Of a stretch of 64,000 nucleotides of DNA, positions 18,283-29,168 are shown piece by piece. Origin of the DNA: Xanthomonas cassavae CFBP 4642 (GTDB lineage: Bacteria; Pseudomonadota; Gammaproteobacteria; Xanthomonadales; Xanthomonadaceae); assembly GCF_000454545.1 (NCBI RefSeq), contig NZ_CM002139.1, positions 884,503 to 948,502 of the forward strand, in the 5' to 3' direction. Positions within the stretch are counted from its first letter, which is position 1. The number at the start of each line of letters is the position of its first letter. Made by a program: the position numbers and the translations under genes. A model generated the notes under the pieces. That model did not search any database. It saw only the letters and a program-made list of their open reading frames with translations, and was not told the DNA's origin.

Positions 18283-18729
18283 TCATGCGTCGCGCTCCAG
18301 GCGCGCGATCACCGCTTCCAGTGCCAGCCGGTAGCTGTCGGCACCGAAGCCGCAGATCACCCCGTCGGCCTTGTCGCTGAGATAGCTGCGGTGGCGGAAC
18401 GGCTCGCGCGCATGCGGATTGGACAGGTGGATCTCCACGAACGGCAGGCCCACGCCCAGCAGTGCATCGCGCAGCGCCACCGAGGTATGGGTAAAGGCAG
18501 CCGGGTTGATCAGGATGTAGGCGGTGCCGTCCTCGCGGGCGGCGTGGATGCGCTCCACCAGCATGTGTTCGGCATTGGACTGCAGGCAGCTCAGCGCATG
18601 CCCGGCCGCCTGCGCGCGGTCCACCAGGGCGGCGTCGATCTGCGCCAGCGTGGTACGTCCGTAGACCTCCGGCTCGCGGGTGCCGAGCAGGTTGAGGTTG
18701 GGGCCATGCAGCAGCAGCAGGTGGGCCAT
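18283..18729 (-). CDS. aroQ: Type II 3-dehydroquinate dehydratase
   Basis: A 148-residue enzyme of the shikimate pathway that dehydrates 3-dehydroquinate. Family blocks are [20 protein letters not shown] at the N-terminus with the catalytic Tyr, [14 protein letters not shown] near 51, [19 protein letters not shown] near 72, and [20 protein letters not shown] near 97. It is 97 bp upstream of accB on the same strand. Confidence 0.97.
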   Translation of the reverse strand: MAHLLLLHGPNLNLLGTREPEVYGRTTLAQIDAALVDRAQAAGHALSCLQSNAEHMLVERIHAAREDGTAYILINPAAFTHTSVALRDALLGVGLPFVEIHLSNPHAREPFRHRSYLSDKADGVICGFGADSYRLALEAVIARLERDA

Positions 18730-19303
18730 GACATCCAGCGGAGCGGAAAGGCCGGAAGTCTGCGCGATGCTGGCGATGCTGTCCAGATAGCAGAAGTTAT
18801 AGCTGTTTTAAACGTTTGATTGAATCCTTGCGGTGGTTGCCGGCGGCGTCAGGCGCGGCGGGCATTGCGACATGACTGGTCGGGTTTGACGGGCCTGACG
18901 GCCGCGCCGGGTTGCGGCCGCCGATCGGGGCGTGTGTTCAGCAGTACCGCGTCGTTGCACGCCGATGCATGCATCCGGCGACTGAATGATATCGATGTGC
19001 CGTCAGTGGATGGTCCACTGCTGCGTGTCGGCGCGCTGTGCGCGCGGCGGCAGTTCGGGTGTCGCCCGGTGATGGCGTGCATCGCCGTCCATGCCGGAGT
19101 GCAGATGCGTCGACTACGCCTGCACGCTGCAGGCCGGAGGTGCCAGCAGGGCGGAGGCAACACGGATCACAGTCGGCTGTCAGCCAACGCACGGGCGCGC
19201 CGGCATTCAGGCGCCCACCCTCCAGCGCAGATCACGCATAACATCCCGCACTACTGCGCAGGCGCTGCGGCGCGCCGGATGCGCGGCTACTTCACCCGCT
19301 GCG
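18730..19303. other. Intergenic region without a recognised gene
   Basis: The 574 bp between aroQ and dsbD are GC-rich and hold open frames without recognisable protein character. A short AT-rich stretch (18794-18815) close to aroQ could carry its promoter. Nothing else can be supported. Confidence 0.45.
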
Positions 19304-21619
19304 TCAGCGCGCCGCGCGCAGCAGCGCATCCTCGGTGATCGCGCCGGTCAGCACGGTGGGCAGGATCGCCGGCGGGGCGCCGGGGCCATAGACCACGTAC
19401 AGCGGCACGCCCACGGCCTGGTGCTGGTCCAGGAAGGTGCTGATGGCCGGGTCGACATTGGTCCAGTCGCCTTTCATGTACACCGCATCCACGCGGCGCA
19501 GGGCGTCGCGGAATTCGGCGCTGCCCAGCACGTTCTTTTCGTTGGCCTTGCAGGTCACGCACCAGTCGGCGGTCATGTTGACGAACACCACGCGGTTGTC
19601 CGCGCGCAGGCGGTCCAGCAACTGCGGCGAGAACGCCACCACGCCTTCGCTGGCGGCGGTGGCGGCCGGCAGGCGCAGGCGGGTGACGCCGACCACCGGC
19701 ACGATGGCCAGCAGCAGCATCACCGCGGCCAGACGCATGCCGGGGCGATGGCTGCTCCAGCGGCTGCGCTCGAAGCACCACAGGCCCAGCGCCAGCAAGG
19801 TGGCGCCCACCAGCATCAGCGCCACTGCGTCCACGCCGCGCTGCTTGCCCAGCACCCACAGCAGCCAGATCGCGGTGAGGTACATCGGGAACGCCAGCAC
19901 CTGCTTGAGCGTTTCCATCCACGCGCCGGGCGTGGGCAGGCGGCAGGCCAGCGAGGGGATGAAGCCGATCAGCAGGAATGGCAGCGCCAGGCCCAGGCCC
20001 AGCGCCAGGAACACCAGCATCGCCAGCAGTGCCGGCGCGGTGAACGCATACGCCAGTGCGGTGCCCATGAACGGGGCGATGCAGGGGCTGGCGACCACGC
20101 AGGCCAGCACGCCGGTGAAGAAATCGCCCAGCGGGCCGTTGCGCGCGGCCAGCGACTGGCCGATGCCGCCCAGGTTGCTGCCCAGGGTGAACACGCCCGA
20201 CAGGCTCAGGCCGACCGCAAACATCAGGTAGGCCAGCGCGGCCACGAACCACGGCTGCTGCAGCTGGAAACCCCAGCCGGCCGCCTGACCGGCCGCGCGC
20301 AGCGCGATCACCAGCCCGCCGATGGCAGCGAAGGACACCAGCACGCCCAGCGAATACCAGATGGCATGGCTGCGCGCGTGGCTGCGGCTCTCGCCGCTGT
20401 GCGCCAGGCCCAGCACCTTCAGCGACAGGATCGGCAGCACGCAGGGCATCAGGTTCAGCACCAGCCCGCCCAACAGCGCCAGCGCCAGCATCGCCAACAG
20501 GCCCTTGTCGGTATGCGGCGGCTGGGTGCGCTGCGGGTTGTCGGCCGAGGCGTCGACAGTCGCACGCCTCGCGCCCTGCGCGGCTTGGGGCGGGGCCGGT
20601 TCGGCGGGCGTCTGCCCGGCGGCCAGCGGCGAAATCATCAGCGGCGCGGCCTGCGCCTGGTTCTGCGGCGACACCGTGCCGGCGGGCAGGTCCAGCGCCA
20701 CGCGGCGGGTCATCGGTGGATAGCAGATGCCATCGGTCTGGCAGCCCTGGAAGGTGGCCACCAGGGTCACCCGAGCCGGGTCGGCGCGCTCGCGCAGCAG
20801 CGGCAGGGTGACTTCGGCCTGGTCGAAATACACCACCACATCGCCGAAGTGCTCGTCGCGGTGGGTCTTGCCCTGCGGCCAGCGCGGCAGGCCGGTACGC
20901 ACGCCGCTGCTGCCTTCCAGTGCCAGCGAGGTGCGGTCGCGGTAGAGGTAGTAGCCCGGCGCCGGGGTGAAGCGCAGCAGCAGGCTGTTGCCGTCGCCGA
21001 CGATGGCTTCGAAAGTGAACGCCTGCTCGGCCGGCAGCGGCAGCGCCTCCATGCCGGCCGCCTGGCCGGTGGCGCCGAACAGCCGTGGGCCGGAGGCGTT
21101 GCGCGGCACCAGTGCGCCCAGGTTCTCGCGCGGCGGGGCGGCATTGGCGGCCGGTGCGCCGGGCAGGGTGACGCGGATCTCGCGGCGCTGCGGCGGGTAG
21201 CACACGCCGGCGTCGGCGCAGCCCTGGTACTGCACCTGCAGCACCGCGGTCTGCAGCGACGGCTCGGCCTTGCCGGCCAGGGTGGCCTGCAGCAGTTTGC
21301 GGTAGGTCTGCACCTGGCCGAAGAACGCGTCGTGCTTGCTCTCGCCTTCCGGCAGGGTCAGTTCGCCGGCGGCAAAGCCCTGGCCGGATTTGACGCCGAT
21401 GCGGTGGCGATAAAGGTAATAGCCCGGCGCGATCTTCCATTGCAGCGCAATGCTGTCGCGGCTGTCGGCCTGCGCACTCAGCGCGAAGGCCTGGTCCACC
21501 GGCAGCAGGTCGGCTTCGCTGACCGCCTGCGCGGCGGGCGCCACCAGCGCCAGCGAGGCGGCGAACAGGGGGGCGGCCAACAGCATGCGGCGGGCGATCC
21601 AGCGGGACAGGGACTTCAT
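19304..21619 (-). CDS. dsbD: Thiol:disulfide interchange protein DsbD with a duplicated N-terminal domain
   Basis: Carries electrons from cytoplasmic thioredoxin across the inner membrane to periplasmic disulfide isomerase and cytochrome c maturation proteins. It has 771 residues, against 565 in E. coli. After a signal peptide (AAPLFAASLALVAPAAQA) there are two DsbD-alpha-type domains, each with its cysteine pair: YQGCADAGVCYPP near residue 130 and FQGCQTDGICYPP near 293. The membrane domain has LMPCVLPILSLKVLG and ACVVASPCIAPFMGTA. The C-terminal thioredoxin domain has ADWCVTCKANE. It is 16 bp downstream of cutA. Confidence 0.95.
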   Translation of the reverse strand: MKSLSRWIARRMLLAAPLFAASLALVAPAAQAVSEADLLPVDQAFALSAQADSRDSIALQWKIAPGYYLYRHRIGVKSGQGFAAGELTLPEGESKHDAFFGQVQTYRKLLQATLAGKAEPSLQTAVLQVQYQGCADAGVCYPPQRREIRVTLPGAPAANAAPPRENLGALVPRNASGPRLFGATGQAAGMEALPLPAEQAFTFEAIVGDGNSLLLRFTPAPGYYLYRDRTSLALEGSSGVRTGLPRWPQGKTHRDEHFGDVVVYFDQAEVTLPLLRERADPARVTLVATFQGCQTDGICYPPMTRRVALDLPAGTVSPQNQAQAAPLMISPLAAGQTPAEPAPPQAAQGARRATVDASADNPQRTQPPHTDKGLLAMLALALLGGLVLNLMPCVLPILSLKVLGLAHSGESRSHARSHAIWYSLGVLVSFAAIGGLVIALRAAGQAAGWGFQLQQPWFVAALAYLMFAVGLSLSGVFTLGSNLGGIGQSLAARNGPLGDFFTGVLACVVASPCIAPFMGTALAYAFTAPALLAMLVFLALGLGLALPFLLIGFIPSLACRLPTPGAWMETLKQVLAFPMYLTAIWLLWVLGKQRGVDAVALMLVGATLLALGLWCFERSRWSSHRPGMRLAAVMLLLAIVPVVGVTRLRLPAATAASEGVVAFSPQLLDRLRADNRVVFVNMTADWCVTCKANEKNVLGSAEFRDALRRVDAVYMKGDWTNVDPAISTFLDQHQAVGVPLYVVYGPGAPPAILPTVLTGAITEDALLRAAR

Positions 21620-21635
21620 GGAGGTTGAGGATTCC

Positions 21636-21959
21636 TTAGCGGGTTTCGGCCCGGACCCAATCGAGATAGGCCGGCAGCCCGGCGCTGGCGTGGACCGCTA
21701 CCGCCTCCGGCAGTTCATACGGATGCAGCGCCTGCAGCCGCGCGATGGCGTCCGGCAGGCGGTCTTCCCAGGTCTTGATCAGCAACTGCACTTCGCTGCT
21801 GCGCTCGATCGCCCCGTTCCAGCGATACAGCGACTGCACGCCAGGCAGCTGGGTGACGCAGGCGGCAAGGCGTTCGTCCAGCAAGGCATGGGCGATGCGC
21901 TCGGCGCTGTCGGCATCCGGGCAGGTGCTGAGCAACAAATGGAGGGAAGAGGCAGTCAT
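21636..21959 (-). CDS. cutA: Divalent-cation tolerance protein CutA
   Basis: A 107-residue protein of the trimeric CutA1 family. The ATG at 21959 (MTASSLHLLLSTCPDADSAE) is chosen because the upstream 39 codons show no family similarity. Motifs are LLDERLAACVTQLPGVQSLY and WEDRLPDAIARLQALHPYE. It is linked to copper tolerance in E. coli by genetics, although its direct biochemical role is unsettled. It is followed on the same strand by dsbD, as in many proteobacteria. Confidence 0.95.
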   Translation of the reverse strand: MTASSLHLLLSTCPDADSAERIAHALLDERLAACVTQLPGVQSLYRWNGAIERSSEVQLLIKTWEDRLPDAIARLQALHPYELPEAVAVHASAGLPAYLDWVRAETR

Positions 21960-22204
21960 CGGACCCGGCAGTGTAATCCCCTGCCTGCGGGGGATCGACC
22001 GGGGGTTCCGGAACGCGGCATCCAGTTCGCCCCCGGCTGGCGTGCCAGTGGGGGGCGAAGGATCAGCACGGATCAAGGGGATCCCCCTGCGGTGGTTGAC
22101 TCCGGTGCCCGCACTGGTGGCGTAGCAGCACCGTGGTCATCGCAAGAACGGCTCCGCACACACAGCGCACCGGCCCGACGCATCCGGCGCCGGGCCGGTA
22201 TCGC

Positions 22205-23983
22205 TCAGTTGGCCAGCTGGCAACTGGCCGGCTTGGCCGAATTGAACAGGCCGGCGGTGGCCCATTCGGGGTGATCCACGAACGGGTTGCGGTTGCCCTG
22301 GAAGCTGAAGATCACCTGGTTGCGCGCCCGCTCGGCATCGTCCGGCGGGTCGGCCTGGTGCCAGGCCAGCAGCGTGGACAGCAGGCCCATGTAGGCGGGC
22401 GAGGACGCGGTCTGCACGATCCGGCTGCGGTCGTCGGTGAGCTCCAGGTCCGGCTCGGACTGGCCGGTGGCCGCATCAAGGCCGCCTTCGTAGCGGATCG
22501 CCATGTACATCACCGCGCGCGCCATATCGCCCTTGCGCCGGCCCCACACCTCGAAGGTGCCGCCGTTGCCGTCCGGCGTGCGGACCCAGTTGGAATTGCC
22601 CGGATAGCGCCCGCTGCCGCCGCCGCTGCCGTCGTTGACCTCGGTCACCCGCTCGCCGCAGCTGCTGGTGCAGGTGGCGTAGGGCTTGTTGCCACGGTCG
22701 GCGTTGAAGGTGGTGTTGGTCAGGTACAGCATGTGGGTGTCGGTGTAGGGCGCATACGGCAGGCCGCGGTCGCCGGTGGCGCTGCCGAAGCCCAGCGAGT
22801 TGGGCCAGGTGTGCTCGCGGTTGTAGGTGAGCCCGCTGCCGGTGCCGGCCCGGTCGCTGACCTTGGCGTAGCTGCGGTTGCGGTAGGCGTCCAGGATGCG
22901 GCCGCTGTTGTTGGGGTCTTCGTCGGCCATCTCCAGGATGGTCCAGGTACTGGTGCCGGTGCCGCTGTACGGGTACACCGTGTGGCCGCGGATGGTGGCG
23001 TTGAGCGAGCAGCGCAGCTGGCTGGGGCTGGTGGTGTTCACCCGCGCGTAGTAGCCGGTGCCGCCGCCGCTGGCGGTCGCCACGGTGAAGGCGATGGATT
23101 GATTGGCCGCCGGGCTCAGCCCGCTGGCATCGCGGATGGCGCTGGCGGTGATCGCCAGGGTGCAACGCTCACTACCGACCAAGGCGGTATTGGTGGACAG
23201 GGTGAAGCGGGTGCCGCTGGTTGGATGGCTGAGCGCCACCGTGCCGGAGCTGGCGCAGCTGAGCGCAAAGGCGCCGCTGCTCAGCGTCACCGCCTCGCTG
23301 AAACCCACGCTCAGGTCGCCGGCGGCGGGAAAGCCGGTCGCGCCCTGGCTAGGCGTGGTGCTGGTGATGCTGGGGGCACCGGTGGTTCCGCCACCGCCGC
23401 TGCCGTTGAAGCTCTGGCCGCGGTTGCACGCGCCGAAGGTCTGCGCCGCCGAGCCGGCCCAGCTGAAGTTGGCCGCGCTGCTGCCGGTACCGGTGAGCTG
23501 CAGGGAGCTGCCGACCGCACTGCTGTTGCTCTCGCTGACCGGCAGGTTCTGGCTGGTGACCCCGGCCGCGGCGCCGCCGCTGCCGCTGCCGGTGATGGCG
23601 CCTTCGTAGCTGAGGAACTGCACCAGCTGGCCGTTGGGGTCGACCAGCGCCACACCGTCGTTGGGGCCGTTCTGTACGCCGTTGCTGGCGTAGCTCACCG
23701 TGGCGATGCGTACCTGGCTGCCGCAGCTGACCAGGTTGCCGGCCGGTACCGCGGTGGTGGCGTAGACCGTGGCCGCACCCGGGGTACTGCCGTTGTAGAG
23801 CTGGATGCGGTAGCCGCTCAGCGATTCGCCGGCAGTGGCCACCACTTCCACGCCTTCGCCGGTGTCGCCGGAGGCGCCCGCGTCGTCGTAATGCAGTTCG
23901 TTGATGAACACCGCGGCGTGGGCGGTGGGGACGGCCAGGGCTACGGCGCAGGCCAGCGGAAGACGACGGAACGGCAATCTCAT
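22205..23983 (-). CDS. Secreted endonuclease I family nuclease with N-terminal accessory domains
   Basis: A 592-residue exported protein. A signal peptide (LACAVALAVPTAHA) is followed by a lamin-tail-like domain (VFINELHYDDAGASGDTGEG, about 25-190), a Gly-rich linker (GSGGGGTTG), a Big_5-type Ig-like domain (PSITSTTPSQGATGFPAAGD, about 203-300), and the endonuclease I domain with YNREHTWPNSLGF near residue 393, the beta-beta-metal His motif, and DTHMLYLTNTTFNADRGN near 422. It probably degrades extracellular DNA. It is a single gene with no co-oriented neighbour close by. Confidence 0.92.
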   Translation of the reverse strand: MRLPFRRLPLACAVALAVPTAHAAVFINELHYDDAGASGDTGEGVEVVATAGESLSGYRIQLYNGSTPGAATVYATTAVPAGNLVSCGSQVRIATVSYASNGVQNGPNDGVALVDPNGQLVQFLSYEGAITGSGSGGAAAGVTSQNLPVSESNSSAVGSSLQLTGTGSSAANFSWAGSAAQTFGACNRGQSFNGSGGGGTTGAPSITSTTPSQGATGFPAAGDLSVGFSEAVTLSSGAFALSCASSGTVALSHPTSGTRFTLSTNTALVGSERCTLAITASAIRDASGLSPAANQSIAFTVATASGGGTGYYARVNTTSPSQLRCSLNATIRGHTVYPYSGTGTSTWTILEMADEDPNNSGRILDAYRNRSYAKVSDRAGTGSGLTYNREHTWPNSLGFGSATGDRGLPYAPYTDTHMLYLTNTTFNADRGNKPYATCTSSCGERVTEVNDGSGGGSGRYPGNSNWVRTPDGNGGTFEVWGRRKGDMARAVMYMAIRYEGGLDAATGQSEPDLELTDDRSRIVQTASSPAYMGLLSTLLAWHQADPPDDAERARNQVIFSFQGNRNPFVDHPEWATAGLFNSAKPASCQLAN

Positions 23984-24289
23984 CGACAGCTCCTTGTGAT
24001 CGGGGAATGCGTTCGCGACTGTAGAGCCTGTGCATGACAGCCGATGGAACCTGGTTCCACTTCAGGGCAATGGTCATTCGGGAGGGTAGGGTGCCGTGGC
24101 GTGGCGCGATCCCGGCGCAGCGCGCCTAGCCGCTGCAATCCCCGGCGCCGGCTGCGCTGCAGGCGAGCGCCCGCGCGTGGCTGTGCCCAGAACGTCGCGG
24201 CGCATGCCCCCGGCCCGATCCTTCACGCCTTGCCTGGCTGCACGGTGGCCCCCGCGTGTCGAGCGGATGAAAATTTTTTGCGCCCGGCC

Positions 24290-24317
24290 CTTGAAACCCG
24301 CCCGCCCAGCACAATCT
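24290..24317 (+). promoter_or_regulatory. Sigma32-like heat-shock promoter of groESL
   Basis: A perfect -35 CTTGAAA (24290-24296) is followed after 13 bp by CACAATCT (24310-24317), which matches 6 of 8 positions of the CCCCATnT -10 consensus. It lies 120 bp before the groES start and 43 bp before the CIRCE-like element. Confidence 0.7.
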
Positions 24318-24359
24318 CTGGCCGGCACCCGCTCTGTCGGGTTTTTTCCGCGCGCTGTG

Positions 24360-24386
24360 CTGGCAGTCGTCATATACGAGTGCTAA
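24360..24386 (+). promoter_or_regulatory. CIRCE-like HrcA operator of groESL
   Basis: The right half is the perfect consensus GAGTGCTAA (24378-24386). The spacer is exactly 9 bp. The left half CTGGCAGTC (24360-24368) keeps 6 of 9 positions of TTAGCACTC. HrcA repression of groESL through this site is inferred. Confidence 0.75.
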
Positions 24387-24436
24387 CATCGCCGATAATT
24401 TCCAGGCCAATCAATTACTTAAGAGGGTCTTTCTCT

Positions 24437-24724
24437 ATGAGCATCAAGCCGCTTCACGACCGCGTTGTAGTCAAGCCGATCGAAGCCGACGAAGTTTCCG
24501 CCGGCGGCATCGTGATCCCGGACTCCGCCAAGGAAAAGTCCACCAAGGGTGAAGTCGTCGCCATCGGCGCCGGCAAGCCGCTGGACAACGGCAGCCTGCG
24601 CGCGCCGGTGGTCAAGGTGGGCGACAAGGTCATCTACGGCCAGTACGCCGGCAGCAGCTACAAGTCCGAAGGCGTCGAGTACAAGGTGCTGCGCGAAGAC
24701 GACATCCTGGCCGTCATCGGCTAA
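24437..24724 (+). CDS. groES: Co-chaperonin GroES
   Basis: The 95-residue lid of the GroEL folding chamber. It starts [20 protein letters not shown], has the mobile loop [20 protein letters not shown] and ends [12 protein letters not shown]. The ATG at 24437 is preceded by AAGAGGG. The groEL gene follows after 135 bp that hold inverted heptamer arrays, a longer spacer than in many bacteria. Confidence 0.98.
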
Positions 24725-24737
24725 AGCCGTTGACGGC

Positions 24738-26500
<1,763 letters not shown>

Positions 26501-26530
26501 TCCACGCCACTTAGGCTGTTGCGTTAAAAA

Positions 26531-26556
26531 AACCCCGCCGAACGGCGGGGTTTTTT
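26531..26556 (+). terminator. Rho-independent terminator after groEL
   Basis: The stem CCCCGCC/GGCGGGG with loop GAAC is preceded by an A-run and followed by six T. It ends the groESL transcript and, because of the A-run, could also act for the xopX transcript arriving on the other strand. Confidence 0.9.
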
Positions 26557-26617
26557 ATGCGCGTCACTCACGCTTGCGCATGCACATGGCAGTTGCCGAT
26601 GACCGGCGCTCGTCCCG

Positions 26618-28747
26618 TCAGGACGAAGGCGCTGTGCTGGTTGCGGCCTGATCCGGCGACCGATGCGCGTGCGCAGGCGAGCGTTGCTCAGGCGATGCAC
26701 TGGCTGCGGCCAACGCAGCGCCGTCGTTCGTCTCCTCGATATCGGCGATGTCGTCGATCTCGGTGATCGTGACGCTGCTGCTGGGCCTGGCCTGCGCCTG
26801 CGCACCGGCGTCCTCGATCACCTGCAGGGCGATTTCGCCGACCCGCTGCGCGTACTCCTGTGCCTGGTCCGGCGACAGGCTCTGCACATATCTGGCCGTG
26901 TCTTCCACGTTCTGGATGAGCTCCTCGGGCGAGGAGGGCATGCGGGTTGCGAGCGTGGTGCCGTCGGGCCCTTTGAACACCCGCATGACCTGCGCCCCGC
27001 CCCAGTTCATCGCCAGCTCTGCGCCACGCGCCATCGGGCCCGGCATGGTCATCGACATCAGCGACATGATCGCGCCGGCGTAGTAGGGCGATGCCGACGA
27101 GGCTTCGATCAGGCTCTTGTCTGCGAAGGTCTTGGACAGTTTCTCCACGCCCAGTGCCAGCGCCATGACCAAGCTGCCGGAGCACATGGCCTTGAAGCGT
27201 TCCATGGCGTCCTGACGGGTCGCATGTGCGTTGACCGCCGACTGCATCATCACCGCGGTAACAACGATCGTGTCGGCGACCAGGTCGACTGTACCGATGC
27301 GATCGGGCTGGATCAGGTAGACCGTCAGCCCGGTCACGCCGGCCCCCAGCAACGCCAATGCCAGCTTGGGTGCGATGTCGTGGTTGGTCACCTGGCGCGG
27401 GATGGCGGCTGGCAGGCCCTGGTCCCGGTTCTGGTCCACTTGTAGCGCAGCGCTCAGTCGCTTGCTGCATCGGTCCAGCGTCTCCAGCAGCTGCGTGCAC
27501 TGGGCATTGAGCGTGCGGGTGAGCTCGCGCCCCTGGCTTGGGTCGGTGAAGTCGCGACGTGCCTGTTGAAACGCTTCTCGGCCGTTCTCCAGAGCGGCGC
27601 AGATCTCGTTGAGTTGCGCGCGCAGTTGCGTGCTGATCTGGCCGGGCGTCAGGCGTGCACGCAACCGCTGCGCCTGGCTCTGAAAACCGGCGCTTTCTGC
27701 AATGCCGGCGCCCAGATGCGACACCTTGCGTTGCAGTCGATTGCCGAGCACGTTAAGGCTGTTCCAGAGGAAGGGCGTGAGCACCATCGCCGCACACGCT
27801 GTCGATGCGGCCGCGGCAAATCCCGGGTTGTTTTCCACTGCTTCGGCCTGGTGCCGCATGGACGGGTTGCCGAATTTCTTGGGCAGTTCGGTGGTGAGAA
27901 ACAATCCGTTGAGCAAAATGGCGTAGAAGTGCATTTCGTTGGCGTCGCGCCCCAGCTGCCCGCCCATCAGCGGGAACGGAAGCCCGTCGGCGGTGGGGCG
28001 CAGCGCAGAGGCCGAGAGCGTCATCACGCCCTTGGATGCCCCGGCGATGGAATAGGCGAAGGTCTTGACCTGGTTGCCCAGCAACGGACTGGGGACCACC
28101 AGCGGCCAGAGATTGACCAGGTTGGCGAGCGACTTCAGCGCCCGTCCGGCCGCAGGTGTGCCGTGCTCCAGCGGCTGCAGCGCGTCTTCCACGGCCTTGA
28201 TGTCGCCGAGCAATTGCTGACGGAAGCGTGCTTCCAGACCGGTTGCCGCTTCGATGACATCGCGCAGCTGGGTGATCTGCTGGCGGCACGCGGCCAGACT
28301 GTGCGGCGCGTGCTGTTCCGGGTCGGTGTGACGCACCATCTGCAGGAATGCAGGATCGTCCGCATGGATCTGCAGCATGGTGCGCAGATCCGCCAGCGAC
28401 CAGAGATCGGACGCCCCCTTCGATACCGCAGCGTAAGCCTGCTGAACGCCGCTTGCCAATGCAGCGTTTGCGCGGGCGGCAAGCGAGGGGGCGGTGGACG
28501 GGCCGGCGGCGCGTTCGGGTGAATGGGCTGGCGGTTCGGCGTCGTGCGAGGGCACCGGCGAAGCGCCGTGCTCGGAGTCGGCGGTGGACGCGCGCGAACT
28601 GTTGCGGGGAGTGAGCGCCGACAGGCTGGGGTGCATCGGCGTTTGCGCCGGCGATGTGGCGTCGGTGACGGGAGCGTTGTCGGTATGGATGTCGTGCAAT
28701 GGCGCCAGAGAAGAGGGGCCTGCGGTTTGCTGTTTCTTGATCTCCAT
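26618..28747 (-). CDS. xopX: Type III effector of the XopX family (copy A, next to groEL)
   Basis: A 709-residue protein. In Xanthomonas a xopX gene beside groEL is a familiar arrangement, and the family is delivered into plant cells by the type III system and affects host defence. The ATG at 28747 (MEIKKQQTAGPSSLAPLHDI) has AAGGA 9 bases upstream. Residues 1-105 are Ser/Pro/Thr-rich, as expected of a secretion signal. The body keeps SDLWSLADLRTMLQIHADDP near 113, TADGLPFPLMGGQLGRDANE and several hydrophobic stretches. The first 130 or so codons look identical to copy B while the rest has diverged. The molecular activity is unknown. I identify the family from memory of the locus and sequence, not from a database search. 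Confidence 0.8.
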   Translation of the reverse strand: MEIKKQQTAGPSSLAPLHDIHTDNAPVTDATSPAQTPMHPSLSALTPRNSSRASTADSEHGASPVPSHDAEPPAHSPERAAGPSTAPSLAARANAALASGVQQAYAAVSKGASDLWSLADLRTMLQIHADDPAFLQMVRHTDPEQHAPHSLAACRQQITQLRDVIEAATGLEARFRQQLLGDIKAVEDALQPLEHGTPAAGRALKSLANLVNLWPLVVPSPLLGNQVKTFAYSIAGASKGVMTLSASALRPTADGLPFPLMGGQLGRDANEMHFYAILLNGLFLTTELPKKFGNPSMRHQAEAVENNPGFAAAASTACAAMVLTPFLWNSLNVLGNRLQRKVSHLGAGIAESAGFQSQAQRLRARLTPGQISTQLRAQLNEICAALENGREAFQQARRDFTDPSQGRELTRTLNAQCTQLLETLDRCSKRLSAALQVDQNRDQGLPAAIPRQVTNHDIAPKLALALLGAGVTGLTVYLIQPDRIGTVDLVADTIVVTAVMMQSAVNAHATRQDAMERFKAMCSGSLVMALALGVEKLSKTFADKSLIEASSASPYYAGAIMSLMSMTMPGPMARGAELAMNWGGAQVMRVFKGPDGTTLATRMPSSPEELIQNVEDTARYVQSLSPDQAQEYAQRVGEIALQVIEDAGAQAQARPSSSVTITEIDDIADIEETNDGAALAAASASPEQRSPAHAHRSPDQAATSTAPSS

Positions 28748-29168
28748 GGTGGGTTTCCTTGATGGGAGGGAGCGGCCAGCGGGTACTGGCTGGCGCACAT
28801 GCATCATTCGAGAACAAACGTGCCCGGCCGATGTAGCGCTGTGCGAAGTGCTGCACTGCAGGAAGAATTGACGAAGCAACACGATGGCAACTTGTGATCG
28901 CGTGACGCCTCGCCACCTGTGCCGTGCTCCAGTGGCTGCAGCGCGTCTTCCACGGCCTTGATGTCGCCGAGCAATTGCTGACGGAAGCGTGCTTCAAGAT
29001 CGGGTGCCGCTTCGATGGCATCGCGCAGCTGCGTGATCTGCTGGCGGCGCGCGGCCGGACTGTGCGGCGCGTGCTGTTCCGGGTCGGTGTGACGCACCAT
29101 CTGCAGTAATGCAGGATCGTCTGCATGGATCTGCAGCATGGTGCGCAGGTCTGCCAGCGACCAGAGAT
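28161..29168. repeat. Direct repeat of about 245 bp shared by xopX copies A and C
   Basis: The segment 28161-28410 (inside copy A) and the segment 28924-29168 (end of copy C) are colinear and differ at few positions. The repeat starts at the exact truncation point of copy C, so it marks a tandem duplication or recombination endpoint. Confidence 0.8.

Larger units (their letters stand above)
23984..24436. other. Intergenic region upstream of groES
   Basis: The 453 bp between the divergent nuclease gene and groES hold the heat-shock promoter and CIRCE-like operator described separately. The rest (23984-24280) shows no supported gene. Confidence 0.5.

Noticed and set aside
18820..19338. Open frames in the aroQ-dsbD spacer
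   Set aside because: Arg/Cys/Ala-rich composition with no motif, overlapping frames on both strands and no ribosome site.
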